From positions 1 through 51,904 of the IMG/VR virus record IMGVR_UViG_3300026382_000023: a DNA stretch of 51,904 bases. One strand, 5' to 3'. Positions 41,927-51,533 of the stretch are shown one piece after another (positions within the stretch are counted from its first letter, which is position 1; each line of letters begins with the position of its first letter). The DNA comes from a virus. The notes beneath the pieces were generated by a model. That model did no database searches. It saw only the letters and a program-made list of their open reading frames with translations, and had not been told where the DNA came from. The position numbers and the translations under genes were made by a program.

Positions 41927-44050
41927 ATGGCAACAATAATTAATGCTGCTCCATTTAATTATAACTTAGGAACTGATGACCAGTCTATAAGACTAGTGTA
42001 TCCTGAACCAGTGAAAATAGGTATGCATGTACCTTTTTTCATGCACTGGGCGTTGATGGGTGATGATAAGAAAAGACCTGTTTCAGGTGCAGATTTAGTT
42101 AAGTTATATGGTCTAGATCAAATAGACGTAGGGCATCCTATGTATCATCCAGCCGTTAAATTTATCAAAGACATGATGGTAAACGGCTGCGTATCTATGA
42201 TGTTTAAAAGAATAAGACCTACTAACAGTAAATTCGGTAGTTTAGTTGTTTATTTAGACGTTCTAGAAGACAAAGTACCTAAATATAAGAGACATAGTGA
42301 TGGTAGAATCGTATATGACGAAAGCGGTAACCCAGTTGAAGATGATGATAGTCCTATCCCTGGTTTAAGAGTTAAAGTTATAACTGAATGGCAATCGTTA
42401 GACGATAAACATTCACTAGGTACGTTAAAACCTAAAGACGGTACTATGACAGATGCAGATGGTAATAAGTCTACCATGTATCCAATTATCCAATATGTAA
42501 GTGATAGCTTCGGTGCATATTACAATAACTTTGGTATAGCTTTTGAACTAGATTATAAAAAAGATTTTGATCCATCATTCCTAGAAGAAACAAAAGCGTT
42601 ACCTTATGAGTTTTACGTATATACTAAAGATGCTAACAGCAACCCTGTTATAGTACCTAACCTCTATAAATCTAAACATAAAACATTTGTATTTAAACCT
42701 GATACAAGAGATCCAGTAACAAAATTAAAAATAGATTTAGATAACGTGTTGAATAGCTGGTTTAACACAGATGATGATACTTTACCATTAGAATATCCTA
42801 AATTTGAACAATGGTATTATAAAGAAAATATGGAAAAGGTGCTTAAACTGGCTGTTAGTAAAGAAGCACCATATATCAATGCTGATGTTGAAACAAAAGA
42901 AGGTACTGTTAATACTAGCAGTTGGTTCGATTTTATCCCATCTGATAACCTAGATGATCAAACTTGGTTATTAAACATTTGGAACGGCTTCAGTACTAGC
43001 AGAGTACCTTACTTCAGTGTACAAATTGATAAATCAGCAGTTACTCTAGCAGATAACCAAGAAGAAGTAACTATTTCTTATAACTTACCACTATATCTAA
43101 AAGGTGGTAGTGATGGTGATCTTACTATAAAAGATCTAGAAGCTAAAATAAGAACTGAATTAGCTAAATACCTAGATGAAAACAGTGAATATATGGATAC
43201 AGCTATCAACCTTGAAAATATCATGTATGACGTTGGTTATAGCATGGATGTAAAAGAAGACATGGTTAACTTCATAACTCTTAGAAAAGATACATTTGTA
43301 GTATTAAGCACTAGAGATAACTCTCTAGGTGATAAAGTCTTATCGCTAGAAGACGATAGAGCTATAGGTATAGCGCTTAAAAGTAGATTATCACTAGCAC
43401 CTGAGTCTACTGAATTCGGTACACCTGTAGTTAGAGCTATGGTTGTTATGGGTGCTGGTAAAGTTAAAAACAGTATAGATACTAACTGGTATCCTCTAAC
43501 ATACCAAATAGCTATAAAATCATCTAGATTCATGGGCGGTACTGAATGGAAAAAAGCAAACTTATTCGATAGAGGAGAAACTAACATTATAGATCTAATG
43601 TATGACATTCAACCAGGATTTATACCTAATGGCGTAAAACCATCATTGTGGAGCATAGGTTTAGTATATGCGCAACCGTATGATATTAAATCATATTTCT
43701 TCCCTGCATTGCAAACAGTTTATTATAACGACACTAGCGTACTTAACAACTATTTCGTAGCTATGGCGTTAACATACATAGCTAAAGTATCTGATCAAAT
43801 CTGGAGAGAAATGACAGGTAGTATTTCATATACTCCAGATGAACTTATCGATGAAATCGAAAAAAGAGCTGCTGCTAAACATGTAGGTAAATTCGCAGAC
43901 CTTATTAAAGTCATACCTAAAGCTATGATAACTGACTACGATGCATTAAGAGGATATAGCTGGACATTAGTTAACGAACTATATGCTAACAATAGTAGAA
44001 CAGTTATGACTACATATACTGTCGCTAGAAGAATGGAAGACCTACAATAA
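41927..44050 (+). CDS. Contractile tail sheath protein
   Basis: The product has 707 residues with AAAAGGATGTGTT before the ATG. Typical sheath features: N-terminal beta domain with a conserved early part (RLVYPEPVKIGMHVPFFMHW), a variable middle with insertions (about 110-340), and a C-terminal domain with PGFIPNGVKPSLWSIGLVYA, FVAMALTYIAKVSDQIWREM and a final helix ending VARRMEDLQ. Sheath subunits polymerise around the tail tube and contract to drive it through the envelope. Length is within the range for large myoviruses. It is followed by the tube-like gene 51 bases downstream, the usual sheath-tube order. Confidence 0.82.
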   Translation: MATIINAAPFNYNLGTDDQSIRLVYPEPVKIGMHVPFFMHWALMGDDKKRPVSGADLVKLYGLDQIDVGHPMYHPAVKFIKDMMVNGCVSMMFKRIRPTNSKFGSLVVYLDVLEDKVPKYKRHSDGRIVYDESGNPVEDDDSPIPGLRVKVITEWQSLDDKHSLGTLKPKDGTMTDADGNKSTMYPIIQYVSDSFGAYYNNFGIAFELDYKKDFDPSFLEETKALPYEFYVYTKDANSNPVIVPNLYKSKHKTFVFKPDTRDPVTKLKIDLDNVLNSWFNTDDDTLPLEYPKFEQWYYKENMEKVLKLAVSKEAPYINADVETKEGTVNTSSWFDFIPSDNLDDQTWLLNIWNGFSTSRVPYFSVQIDKSAVTLADNQEEVTISYNLPLYLKGGSDGDLTIKDLEAKIRTELAKYLDENSEYMDTAINLENIMYDVGYSMDVKEDMVNFITLRKDTFVVLSTRDNSLGDKVLSLEDDRAIGIALKSRLSLAPESTEFGTPVVRAMVVMGAGKVKNSIDTNWYPLTYQIAIKSSRFMGGTEWKKANLFDRGETNIIDLMYDIQPGFIPNGVKPSLWSIGLVYAQPYDIKSYFFPALQTVYYNDTSVLNNYFVAMALTYIAKVSDQIWREMTGSISYTPDELIDEIEKRAAAKHVGKFADLIKVIPKAMITDYDALRGYSWTLVNELYANNSRTVMTTYTVARRMEDLQ

Positions 44051-44060
44051 TGAGGTCTTC
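44036..44060 (+). terminator. Weak terminator or attenuator after the sheath gene
   Basis: An 8-bp stem GAAGACCT/AGGTCTTC spans the sheath stop codon and is followed by TTATTC rather than a long T run. It could reduce read-through into the tube gene. Confidence 0.5.
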
Positions 44061-44101
44061 TTATTCGTACATTAAATAAAAAAAGTATAAAGGATGTAAC
44101 G

Positions 44102-45034
44102 ATGGCAGATAAACAAATAACAATGTCTCCAAACGTTAAAGACATTTCACAATTCCATAACGAAGACCCTGCACCATGGAATGATAATACACCTGCCGTA
44201 GATATACGATACGGTGGTCAATGGGGGTTCTTACCTACTATAGGGGATATAGTTGACGGTAAGGTTATACATGCTTACATGTCTAACCAACGTTATAAAG
44301 AGATGGATATTATACCTATAGTATTACAAACACCTAGAATGTTTGATCTATTCCCTAATAGTAAATACTACCATCAAGCTGTTAAAGCGTTATTTGAAAA
44401 AAGAGCTAGAGTTATAGAAGGATTGAATTCTAGCATCACATGGGAAGTAAGTGAAACTGAAATAGGGTTAGAAGGAGCCGTACTAGAAGAAGTGACCAAT
44501 GCTACTAGAGAAAGAACTAATGTAAGTCTAACTATAGATAAGTCTATCGGTAACCCTGAAGAAAAACTAATTGATTTATGGGGTAGATACGGGTTAATGG
44601 ATCCTGATACTAAAGGACCGTTAATTACAACACTACCTGGTGCTGAAAATATTAAGATATTAACAGCTGACTGGTATAGTGCAACTGTATTGTTTATAAA
44701 ACCAGATCCATTATACAGATATCCTGTGCATGCATGGTTAGTATCTAACCTCTTCCCTAGAAGCAACCCAGATATTACAGGTAAAAAAGAGAAAAAAGCT
44801 GCTAAAGAATTTAAAGAAATGACTATAGAATTCGGAGGATTAGCGTTACCTCCTACTAACAAAAACGTTATGGAGCTAGCAGCTAAGATGTTGAACGAGC
44901 TTAAACTATACGCTCAAACTCCTGATAACATATTGTTACCTGCTAACGAAGTTGACGCAGCACTTAAAGGCGCTAACGACGTAGATATCTACTATGAAAA
45001 ATCAGGCATAGCATCAGGTAGCAGTAGTAAATAA
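44102..45034 (+). CDS. Tail tube-like protein
   Basis: The product has 310 residues with ATAAAGGATGTAACG before the ATG. It lies right after the sheath gene and has the size and mixed beta/alpha composition of large-myovirus tube proteins: KVIHAYMSNQRYKEMDIIPI, then NSSITWEVSETEIGLEGAVL with conserved strand-like runs. SATVLFIKPDPLYRYPVHAW lies about two thirds along, and the S/G-rich C-terminus is probably flexible. Tube subunits stack as hexamers inside the sheath and conduct DNA. The call rests mainly on gene order and general texture, so a tube-cap or tube-initiator protein is possible. Confidence 0.65.
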   Translation: MADKQITMSPNVKDISQFHNEDPAPWNDNTPAVDIRYGGQWGFLPTIGDIVDGKVIHAYMSNQRYKEMDIIPIVLQTPRMFDLFPNSKYYHQAVKALFEKRARVIEGLNSSITWEVSETEIGLEGAVLEEVTNATRERTNVSLTIDKSIGNPEEKLIDLWGRYGLMDPDTKGPLITTLPGAENIKILTADWYSATVLFIKPDPLYRYPVHAWLVSNLFPRSNPDITGKKEKKAAKEFKEMTIEFGGLALPPTNKNVMELAAKMLNELKLYAQTPDNILLPANEVDAALKGANDVDIYYEKSGIASGSSSK

Positions 45035-45037
45035 AAA

Positions 45038-45072
45038 AACAACTAGCGGGGTTTATTTACCCGCTAGTTGTT
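45038..45072. terminator. Bidirectional terminator between convergent genes
   Basis: A 13-bp perfect stem AACAACTAGCGGG with a 9-base loop is flanked by A-rich and T-rich ends. It lies between the tube-like gene and the convergent 141-residue gene. Confidence 0.88.
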
Positions 45073-45478
45073 CCATAATTTCATCTCTAAGTTCTTTCAA
45101 ATACTTTTTAGATACTTTAGCAGCCTTGATTTTTGCCTGCACTTTGATAGCAGGTATTTTTCTTTCCTCACCTGTTTGAGGGTCTCTTACTGTTCTTTCC
45201 CTATATACGATAGTGTCTAATACGTCAGACTTTAGTACGCCAAATGGCGCGATGACTTCAACTTTTTTAACTTCATCGTTTTCTTTAAATACATCTGTAG
45301 CTGCTTTACTTGCTTCACCTACAACAAACTCTGCGTATTCCGCCCTAAAATCATCAACTGTTTTAATAGTCTTTTTATCAATACCTTTCTCTTTAGCTTT
45401 CTCAACAAACAAATTTTCATTCTCTACTTTTAATACCGCTACATCTCCAGTAATTTCTTTTGTAAAGTTAATCGCCAT
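45053..45478 (-). CDS. Small charged protein, possibly virion or DNA-associated
   Basis: The product has 141 residues with AAAAGGAGTGAGTT before the ATG. It is lysine/glutamate-rich. A beta-hairpin-like N-terminus (DVAVLKVENENLFVEK) precedes an acidic helix and a C-terminal region rich in basic residues (IKVQAKIKAAKVSKKYLKEL). The charge pattern and the own promoter-like motif at 45507 suggest an abundant small protein such as a decoration, scaffold or DNA-binding protein. No family recognised. Single-gene unit. Confidence 0.82.
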   Translation of the reverse strand: MAINFTKEITGDVAVLKVENENLFVEKAKEKGIDKKTIKTVDDFRAEYAEFVVGEASKAATDVFKENDEVKKVEVIAPFGVLKSDVLDTIVYRERTVRDPQTGEERKIPAIKVQAKIKAAKVSKKYLKELRDEIMEQLAGK

Positions 45479-45506
45479 AACTCACTCCTTTTCTTGGATT
45501 TATTTG

Positions 45507-45522
45507 CATCTGAATAATGTAG
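45507..45522 (-). promoter_or_regulatory. Candidate phage promoter motif, variant
   Basis: The minus strand reads CTACATTATTCAGATG, two core differences from consensus, 29 bases before the start codon at 45478. Confidence 0.55.
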
Positions 45523-45612
45523 AAACTAAAAATTTTCAAACCTTAATATTTTCTAGTATTTACGCCATTAGTTTGTTACGTCTTTGTTTGAAAATATGTA
45601 CAGGAGGATATT

Positions 45613-46506
45613 ATGGCGTTAGAATTACCTAGTAGTATAAACGAAACTCTATCTAAAAGCTTAAAATCCGGTAAATGGAATACTAAGACAGAAGGTATAA
45701 AAATAAACGATGTTAATAAGAAACGTACATCTTCTACACATAGAACGTCTAACGTATTAGATCATATTTTATCACAGTCTAACTTATCTAGTATAGCCGA
45801 TAATGCTCTATCAAAAGCATTGTCTAAAAAAATAACCGGTTTTAAACCAGTAGATAATGTTATAAGAGATTTAGCTAAGAAAGAGATAAATAAAAGATTA
45901 TCCAGTATACCATTAAGCAACATAGGGTTAAAAGAAAAGGATGCTCTTAATAAGTTATTGAACATACTATGTTCTAATAACGGTATACTAGACTCCAGTA
46001 TGTTAAAAGATTTACAGGATTTGTTTAATCTCTTAGGTTTACAATCTATATTCTGTAAAGTTGATCCTAAAGAAGCAGCTATGGCTATAGCAGGTATGCT
46101 AGCTAGTAAATTACCTAATAACGACATTAAAACTATTACTAAGTCACTGATACATGCTAAAAAGATAGACGGTGAAACGCTTCTTAAAGTAGCTGAAAAC
46201 ACTGAAGCTTTTAAAACGTTAAAATCCAACGTAGTAAGTAAAGCTAAGGTATTAGGTAAAACAGCAGTAAAAAAGCTTAGTACTGATTTGAAACATCTCT
46301 TTAAAAGCACTGTTAAAAAATTACATAACAACGACGAACCGTTAGGTAACGATCCTAAGTTCGTAGAAGTAACAAGTGATCTGATTAAAGAAAAACCACA
46401 TCAAAAACTACCAGTATCTGACACTGGTATCAAAGTGGATACACTAGACATAGATAGTAAAGATTACGTAATAGGTAAACTAGGTACTAAAAACAATATA
46501 GCGTAG
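45613..46506 (+). CDS. Hypothetical lysine-rich helical protein, possible virion or scaffold component
   Basis: The product has 297 residues with ACAGGAGGATATT before the ATG. It is lysine/leucine/serine-rich and helical, with an N-terminal disordered-looking part (about 1-50, rich in S, T and K) and helices with LAKKEINKRLSSIPLSNIG and ALNKLLNILCSNNG. It has no membrane span or enzyme motif. Its position after the tube gene and before a large probable virion gene suggests a tail-assembly chaperone, scaffold or tail-terminator relative, but I cannot place it. TAG stop sits inside a terminator stem, so TAG is a true stop here. Confidence 0.82.
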   Translation: MALELPSSINETLSKSLKSGKWNTKTEGIKINDVNKKRTSSTHRTSNVLDHILSQSNLSSIADNALSKALSKKITGFKPVDNVIRDLAKKEINKRLSSIPLSNIGLKEKDALNKLLNILCSNNGILDSSMLKDLQDLFNLLGLQSIFCKVDPKEAAMAIAGMLASKLPNNDIKTITKSLIHAKKIDGETLLKVAENTEAFKTLKSNVVSKAKVLGKTAVKKLSTDLKHLFKSTVKKLHNNDEPLGNDPKFVEVTSDLIKEKPHQKLPVSDTGIKVDTLDIDSKDYVIGKLGTKNNIA

Positions 46507-46532
46507 TAGAGGATATTAGTATCCTCTACTAC
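46503..46532. terminator. Bidirectional terminator between convergent genes
   Basis: A 12-bp perfect stem GTAGTAGAGGAT/ATCCTCTACTAC has a 6-base loop and contains the stop codons of both convergent genes. Confidence 0.88.
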
Positions 46533-48598
46533 CTGAATAAATCTTTATAATTGACTCCTTTATTAGGGGCTATAGCTGCTGCTAAGTCCTGTAGTTCATT
46601 ACCTACAGTAACGCCCCAGTATGCAGGTGACAAGAACTTATCCATATCCTGTATCAATCTACTTAATCTAAGTTTTATCTTATTAGATACATATACGCTA
46701 TTATATAACGATCTACCAGTTAAACTAGCTATATACCTAACTAACGGATCATCTTCGTTCATTTCTAAGGTAGCAGGCGATAATAACGATGACTGGGTAG
46801 GTACTGCAATGATTTTTTCTAGATCTGTTATAGTAAAAGAAACGTCTACTGCCATAGGTCTACCTTGTTTATTAAAAGGTAGGTTAGATACTCCTCTTGT
46901 TATAGATAACTCTGTTATTAAACCTAGTTTTATATGTTGTCTGCCTCTTACGTATGCTGAGCATAAAAATGGCGCTGCATAGCTAGATGGACCAGTTGAT
47001 CTAGGTAACGCTGCTGCTAATAACGCAGCTAAAGGTATATATATGTTAAACAACTGTGATAACGGATTACCGTATGGCGCGACTAACCTTGTTTTAAACG
47101 TATAGGTCGGTAATGACGCTGTGCTATCTGCCCACATTTTAGGTAAATGTATATTAGCGTTACCTGTTAGAAACGTTAATACGTTAGATAAACCAAACGT
47201 CAACCCATCTAAAGCGCCTGCTATAACGTCTTGAGCGTAACCTAATATCTTATCTGTTTCACCTGCTATATTACCACCACCTAAACTAAATGTGATATTT
47301 TTGACTTTGTTGCTTATGGATTTAAGTGCTTCTTCTAGTGGTATGTCTTTAGTTTCGTTATGGAATGATTCAGATACGGTACCTGGGTTATCTACTCTAA
47401 ATATTAAAAACTTAGCACCATCAGACATAGTTGCCATACTGTATTCAACGGCTTTCTTTAACCAACTTTGTTCGTCTACTTTACGTTTAGGTATGTCATA
47501 TCTACCTTTTTCATCCATACTTATTTTAGTAGGTGTAGGATTGTTATTAGGGTTAGTAGTTTTATTTTCATTATTATTTTTCATATCGGATTCAGATCCA
47601 TATAGACCCATGAAATCTATAAGTTTAGCCCATTTTTTCCATTCCGTAGTTTCTGGTGTCTTTTTGTTTAACGGTCCATTGACTATTTTACCTAGTAAAT
47701 CTAACTCAGTACTAGCTCCTTGTTTATATAACCTATATTCTTCTACTATTTGTTTATTATACATTCTTTGTGCTTTAGTTATAACAGCGAATATATCTAT
47801 GTAGTTATCTTCCGTTACTATATCTGGTATATACTTATGGATAAAATCAAGATCATTTTTATCTAATGTAACTGGAGTACCTATTTTTTTAGTATCGGAT
47901 TGATCTTCTAATAGATTAGGCGATACTATACCTAACTCTACAGCGAACATAGTTACTAAACTGTTAACAGTAGCCCAGTATGAAGGCATAGCTTCTTCCA
48001 TATAGTAATAAGTGAACCTACCAGGTCCTATCAGTATTTTCTTTAATAATTGAGCTCCCCAGATAATACTTGTTATTATAGGAAATGCTACGAAAATAGC
48101 TATGCTTCCCCATAAATTACCCACGTTATAAGCTATAGGGTTCCTACCAGTAGACGCTATAATGGATTGTTTGTAGTCTACTGACGTTAGCATAAAATCT
48201 AATAAACTATTGAACCTAGGTACTCCGAATGACATATATACATTAACGCTGTTGTCGTCTATAGCTTCTCCATAGTATCTTCCCATGCCATAGTTACCAG
48301 TTAAATTATTAACCGTTACTTCATTACGATCGAACCTTCTACCTTGTAATCTAATATCAGCATACCTTGTAAACTGTGGATAAGGATTTATGCATATATT
48401 ACCTCCTAACGACGTATCTGTGAACTTGGTTTCTACTATAGACCAGAATCTATTTATGTTATCTGGGTATTCTAATTCCTCAGATCTGGTTAATAAAGAG
48501 TTGACTAACCATTGATCGTCTTCTAAGTCTATCTTACTGTCTAGCAATGACTCGTTATTCACACGTCTAAAAACTGTTAAATCGTCATAAATAGCCAT
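46529..48598 (-). CDS. Large probable virion protein with hydrophobic segments
   Basis: The product has 689 residues with CAAAGGACTGGTT before the ATG. N-terminal region includes YADIRLQGRRFDRNEVTVNN and GMGRYYGEAIDDNSVNVYMS (about 80-130). A hydrophobic stretch at about 165-185 (IAIFVAFPIITSIIWGAQLL) may be a membrane span, and a second region around 530-545 (PLAALLAAAL) is hydrophobic. An N/P/T-rich linker near 345-360 separates the halves. There is no signal peptide. A large virion protein with a membrane-active segment, such as an injected or tail-tip protein, fits. No homologue recognised with confidence. Confidence 0.8.
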   Translation of the reverse strand: MAIYDDLTVFRRVNNESLLDSKIDLEDDQWLVNSLLTRSEELEYPDNINRFWSIVETKFTDTSLGGNICINPYPQFTRYADIRLQGRRFDRNEVTVNNLTGNYGMGRYYGEAIDDNSVNVYMSFGVPRFNSLLDFMLTSVDYKQSIIASTGRNPIAYNVGNLWGSIAIFVAFPIITSIIWGAQLLKKILIGPGRFTYYYMEEAMPSYWATVNSLVTMFAVELGIVSPNLLEDQSDTKKIGTPVTLDKNDLDFIHKYIPDIVTEDNYIDIFAVITKAQRMYNKQIVEEYRLYKQGASTELDLLGKIVNGPLNKKTPETTEWKKWAKLIDFMGLYGSESDMKNNNENKTTNPNNNPTPTKISMDEKGRYDIPKRKVDEQSWLKKAVEYSMATMSDGAKFLIFRVDNPGTVSESFHNETKDIPLEEALKSISNKVKNITFSLGGGNIAGETDKILGYAQDVIAGALDGLTFGLSNVLTFLTGNANIHLPKMWADSTASLPTYTFKTRLVAPYGNPLSQLFNIYIPLAALLAAALPRSTGPSSYAAPFLCSAYVRGRQHIKLGLITELSITRGVSNLPFNKQGRPMAVDVSFTITDLEKIIAVPTQSSLLSPATLEMNEDDPLVRYIASLTGRSLYNSVYVSNKIKLRLSRLIQDMDKFLSPAYWGVTVGNELQDLAAAIAPNKGVNYKDLFR

Positions 48599-48644
48599 AA
48601 CCAGTCCTTTGATAATATTATTTCACCAAAAAGAAAAAAAAGAT

Positions 48645-48668
48645 AACGTAGGACCTATGTCCTACGTT
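48645..48668 (-). terminator. Rho-independent terminator of the 51836-48662 operon
   Basis: A 10-bp perfect stem AACGTAGGAC with a CTAT loop is followed on the minus strand by CTTTTTTTTCTTTT. Confidence 0.9.
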
Positions 48669-49051
48669 GATATCTCTTCAGTAGTAACTTCTATATTGTT
48701 ATAACCTAACGCAACTAGAGCATTTTTAATAGTAGTAAGGTCTTCTGTTGTTATGTTATTGATTTTAAATATACCGTTTATAGAACTGATCTCGTTATAT
48801 GATTCTATCCAGTCGTTAGCTAATATAACCGTTTCGCCGTATGGATTTTGGAACATTGTGTACAATACGTTTCTATATGGTAATAATGTTAAACCTTCTT
48901 GTTTTAATTTATTCCATATAGTTACTATATCTGCAAATTTAACAGCAGTATCGAAGTTAAAGTTCGCTACTGCTTTCATATCTTTATAAACTGGCTGTAA
49001 TGTTATGGTACTTTTTGTATATATGTTATAAGTCTTACCTATCTCGAACAT
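48662..49051 (-). CDS. Hypothetical protein, last gene of a seven-gene operon
   Basis: The product has 129 residues with TTAAGGAGTTAAGAC before the ATG. Mixed alpha/beta (YNIYTKSTITLQPVYKDMKA, then YRNVLYTMFQNPYGETVILA), soluble, with an acidic helical C-terminus. It has no motif. It lies 11 bases after 49063-49443. It could be a small tail or neck component or an unrelated host-interaction protein. The sequence does not decide. Confidence 0.8.
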   Translation of the reverse strand: MFEIGKTYNIYTKSTITLQPVYKDMKAVANFNFDTAVKFADIVTIWNKLKQEGLTLLPYRNVLYTMFQNPYGETVILANDWIESYNEISSINGIFKINNITTEDLTTIKNALVALGYNNIEVTTEEIST

Positions 49052-49062
49052 GTCTTAACTCC

Positions 49063-49443
49063 TTAATGTAGAAATACCGCATAATTGTTCATAACAATAA
49101 TCTTCTTTACGTCTGGGTTACCATAGAATCTCAAATACCTTACAAGAAATCTAATAATCTCTTTAACATAGTCATCGAAGCTACTATCACATTCATCAGG
49201 GTTAAAACTTAATTTAACTAATTTTACTGCTCTGTTTAGTTTCTCTTCTATTTTATCATCAGGTAGTTTAGATAGTTTAGACGCTATATCCATTATCGTA
49301 TAAAGACCATATTTGAAATCCCTTGTACCTGTTTTTATTAAATTTTTTAGATAGTGTATAGCATCGTTATATACAAATGGTAAAACATTGTATTCTTCTT
49401 GATTAGGTAGGATTTCGTTAATCTTTTTAATCAATGGTTTCAT
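49063..49443 (-). CDS. Hypothetical helical protein
   Basis: The product has 126 residues with TGATAGGAGTTAAAG before the ATG. It is helical with alternating basic and acidic patches (LSKLPDDKIEEKLNRAVKLV), and the C-terminal part is basic and hydrophobic (IIRFLVRYLRFYGNPDVKK). It overlaps the 3' end of the gene at 49427 by 17 bases, so translation is coupled. No family recognised. Confidence 0.78.
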   Translation of the reverse strand: MKPLIKKINEILPNQEEYNVLPFVYNDAIHYLKNLIKTGTRDFKYGLYTIMDIASKLSKLPDDKIEEKLNRAVKLVKLSFNPDECDSSFDDYVKEIIRFLVRYLRFYGNPDVKKIIVMNNYAVFLH

Positions 49444-49954
49444 CTTTAACTCCTATCAAGATCTTTAAACATCTATCATCTACCCATTTGAAAGGTATAG
49501 CGGTTAGAATGTTTTTATTATTTATTACGTCCCATAGCTCTGATACGATGTAATTAACCATCTCTATATATTCACGATGGTTTGATATAGTCTTACTAAG
49601 TTCATATATCTCTTCTGATTCATGTTTACCTTCTTCATCCATCGTGAAAAGTATATCGGCTACGCTTTCTTCTGTGTAGAAGATATCTACTTTCTTAGCA
49701 CCAGTTTCGATAATCTTATATAAGATATCATATACCAGTATCTCGAATAACTCTTTAATATCGAAATCATGCTTATTCAAAATGTAATTAAGCGTCCTGA
49801 ACATAGTTGAAGTATCTAAACAAATGGTATGTAACCCTATCTTTACGTTCTTGCTCCATGTTATAAGATCCAACTGATTCTCAGTTACATTAACGGCTAC
49901 AACGGGACTGAGTAAATACATTTCCTTCGTTATTTTGTCGTATAACTTGTCCAT
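49427..49954 (-). CDS. Hypothetical acidic protein
   Basis: The product has 175 residues with AAGGAGGGGAA before the ATG. It is acidic, with alternating beta and helical segments (NKHDFDIKELFEILVYDILY, then KVDIFYTEESVADILFTMDE). There is no catalytic signature, signal peptide or membrane span. It is the fifth gene of the seven-gene operon and overlaps the next one. Function unknown. Confidence 0.8.
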   Translation of the reverse strand: MDKLYDKITKEMYLLSPVVAVNVTENQLDLITWSKNVKIGLHTICLDTSTMFRTLNYILNKHDFDIKELFEILVYDILYKIIETGAKKVDIFYTEESVADILFTMDEEGKHESEEIYELSKTISNHREYIEMVNYIVSELWDVINNKNILTAIPFKWVDDRCLKILIGVKDETID

Positions 49955-49971
49955 TTCCCCTCCTTATGATC

Positions 49972-50262
49972 TTAATCCATATAAACCTCTACGTCTAACA
50001 CATAATCGTACCCTATCTTACGAACATCTTTTATTATTAAATCTACGAACTCACTAGCTAACTTCTCACTATGTTTTTGTAAATGATGTTTTAGAAGAAA
50101 TATGAACTCTACCAAATCATCTAGATCCATAACGTCTATTAACTTTCTAACTAGCCTATTTATCTTACTTAACTTAGTACCCTTTAACAGGTCTTCTATA
50201 GGATAGATATCTAGGTAGGTAGAGATAGTTTTAGAAAGAAGGATATGATAATTGAACTTCAT
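49972..50262 (-). CDS. Small helical hypothetical protein
   Basis: The product has 96 residues starting MKFNYHILLSKTIS. The ATG at 50262 follows TAAGGATAAGAAAA. An earlier in-frame start at 50289 is deeper in the upstream gene. It is helical and leucine-rich (LSKINRLVRKLIDVMDLDDL) and overlaps the end of the gene at 50231 by 32 bases. No homologue recognised. Part of the seven-gene operon. Confidence 0.75.
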   Translation of the reverse strand: MKFNYHILLSKTISTYLDIYPIEDLLKGTKLSKINRLVRKLIDVMDLDDLVEFIFLLKHHLQKHSEKLASEFVDLIIKDVRKIGYDYVLDVEVYMD

Positions 50263-50770
50263 TTTTCTTATCCTTATCAAAATTAGCAATTAAGAGATAA
50301 TCCTCTAATACGTTAAATATAACAGATACTTTGTCTATAGTCTTAATGTCGTACTCGTAACATAGTTCTACACAGTAGACTCCTAACTTGTCATAGTTTG
50401 TATTAATAAGTTTTATAACTTCTAGAGTTTTAAGTATCATTATTCTTAATTTTCTTACGTTAACATTATAATCATTTACATACATATTGTCTAACTCGTC
50501 TACTATGTAGTCCCTAGTGGTTATAGTTAGGAAATCTATATCAGTTTCACATCCATATTGAAGTAAGACTCTCCTTATAACAGATCTATGTAAAAGGGCA
50601 AATTTCTCATCATCGGTCAAATATTTAGACGTTATAATATCCAAATTAAAACGTAGTTCGGTAACTAAGGGACTTATGTCCCTTATTACTATCTCAGATA
50701 CGTTAGTGTTCTTTATTTCTTTTAGAAAATGTTCCCTTATTTCTTCCTCTAAGTAGAGTATATCAAACAT
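50231..50770 (-). CDS. Hypothetical acidic helical protein
   Basis: The product has 179 residues with TGAAGGAGGGAGC before the ATG. It is acidic and helical, with cysteines at 103-150 and a possible metal or structural role not supported by a motif (YCVELCYEYD is the only close cysteine pair). It follows 50781 by 10 bases and overlaps the following gene. Function unknown. Confidence 0.78.
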   Translation of the reverse strand: MFDILYLEEEIREHFLKEIKNTNVSEIVIRDISPLVTELRFNLDIITSKYLTDDEKFALLHRSVIRRVLLQYGCETDIDFLTITTRDYIVDELDNMYVNDYNVNVRKLRIMILKTLEVIKLINTNYDKLGVYCVELCYEYDIKTIDKVSVIFNVLEDYLLIANFDKDKKNEVQLSYPSF

Positions 50771-50780
50771 GCTCCCTCCT

Positions 50781-51515
50781 TCATACGTGATCGTTTAGTT
50801 CACTAAGATACTTTTTAGCGTAATATATTCTACTAGATATCGCTGGTAACAATTTCATACCTATATAACTTGCTTCTTTTATCTCTAACCTACATGTTAA
50901 AGGATTGAACTTATTGTATTTATGTAATACAAGATCTGTTTGTATTAATAAATAAGAACGTATCTGATGGTATAACTCTTGATGATAAGAGTTATTGCTT
51001 GTCAATAGGTGCTTGAACTTATCGGATATATAAGCGATAGGGTCTTTATATGTTAAATATGGTTCTAATAAAACCTCTTTTTCTGTTTTAAGTATATGGG
51101 ATTCTACATTGACAACTCTGTTTATATAGATTTGAAGGTATTTGATATAATCTTCAGTAATAGGATATCCAGGTGTTATGGGACCATAAACCTTACTACA
51201 TCTTTTACGTATAACTGGATAACCGTTCGTTGTTAATATGTCATGTTCTTTTAACGTTTCAATGATCTCATCATACGTCTTAAAAACGACTGGTTTACCA
51301 TTTACTAAATATTCGGTATTATACTTAACAATCGGTTCGTTATTACCATATACGTATAACCCTCCTTTGTAGAGACTTTTAAATAGGTCTGGGAATACTG
51401 CTTTTTCTAAATACTGGATCTCTGGTATAAGTTCTATAACCTCATTAAGCATAGGACTGTAATCCGTCTTATCTATCCATAGTCCTATCTCAGCATCGAA
51501 TTCTAATTCTACCAT
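50781..51515 (-). CDS. Hypothetical protein
   Basis: The product has 244 residues with AAAGGAGTTATATC before the ATG. Mixed alpha/beta with a glycine/tyrosine-rich N-terminal part (YGPITPGYPITEDYIKYLQ near 120-140) and a helical C-terminal half. It has no motif, signal peptide or membrane span. Second gene of the operon that starts at 51836. Virion or morphogenesis role possible from context only. Confidence 0.8.
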   Translation of the reverse strand: MVELEFDAEIGLWIDKTDYSPMLNEVIELIPEIQYLEKAVFPDLFKSLYKGGLYVYGNNEPIVKYNTEYLVNGKPVVFKTYDEIIETLKEHDILTTNGYPVIRKRCSKVYGPITPGYPITEDYIKYLQIYINRVVNVESHILKTEKEVLLEPYLTYKDPIAYISDKFKHLLTSNNSYHQELYHQIRSYLLIQTDLVLHKYNKFNPLTCRLEIKEASYIGMKLLPAISSRIYYAKKYLSELNDHV

Positions 51516-51533
51516 GATATAACTCCTTTACAA

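Noticed and set aside
46529-48598. Calling this protein a conjugation or channel component because of its G-M-G-R-Y-Y-x-E-A-I-D-D pattern
   Set aside because: I recall similar strings in mobile-element proteins, but I cannot verify it, and the context is clearly phage virion genes.
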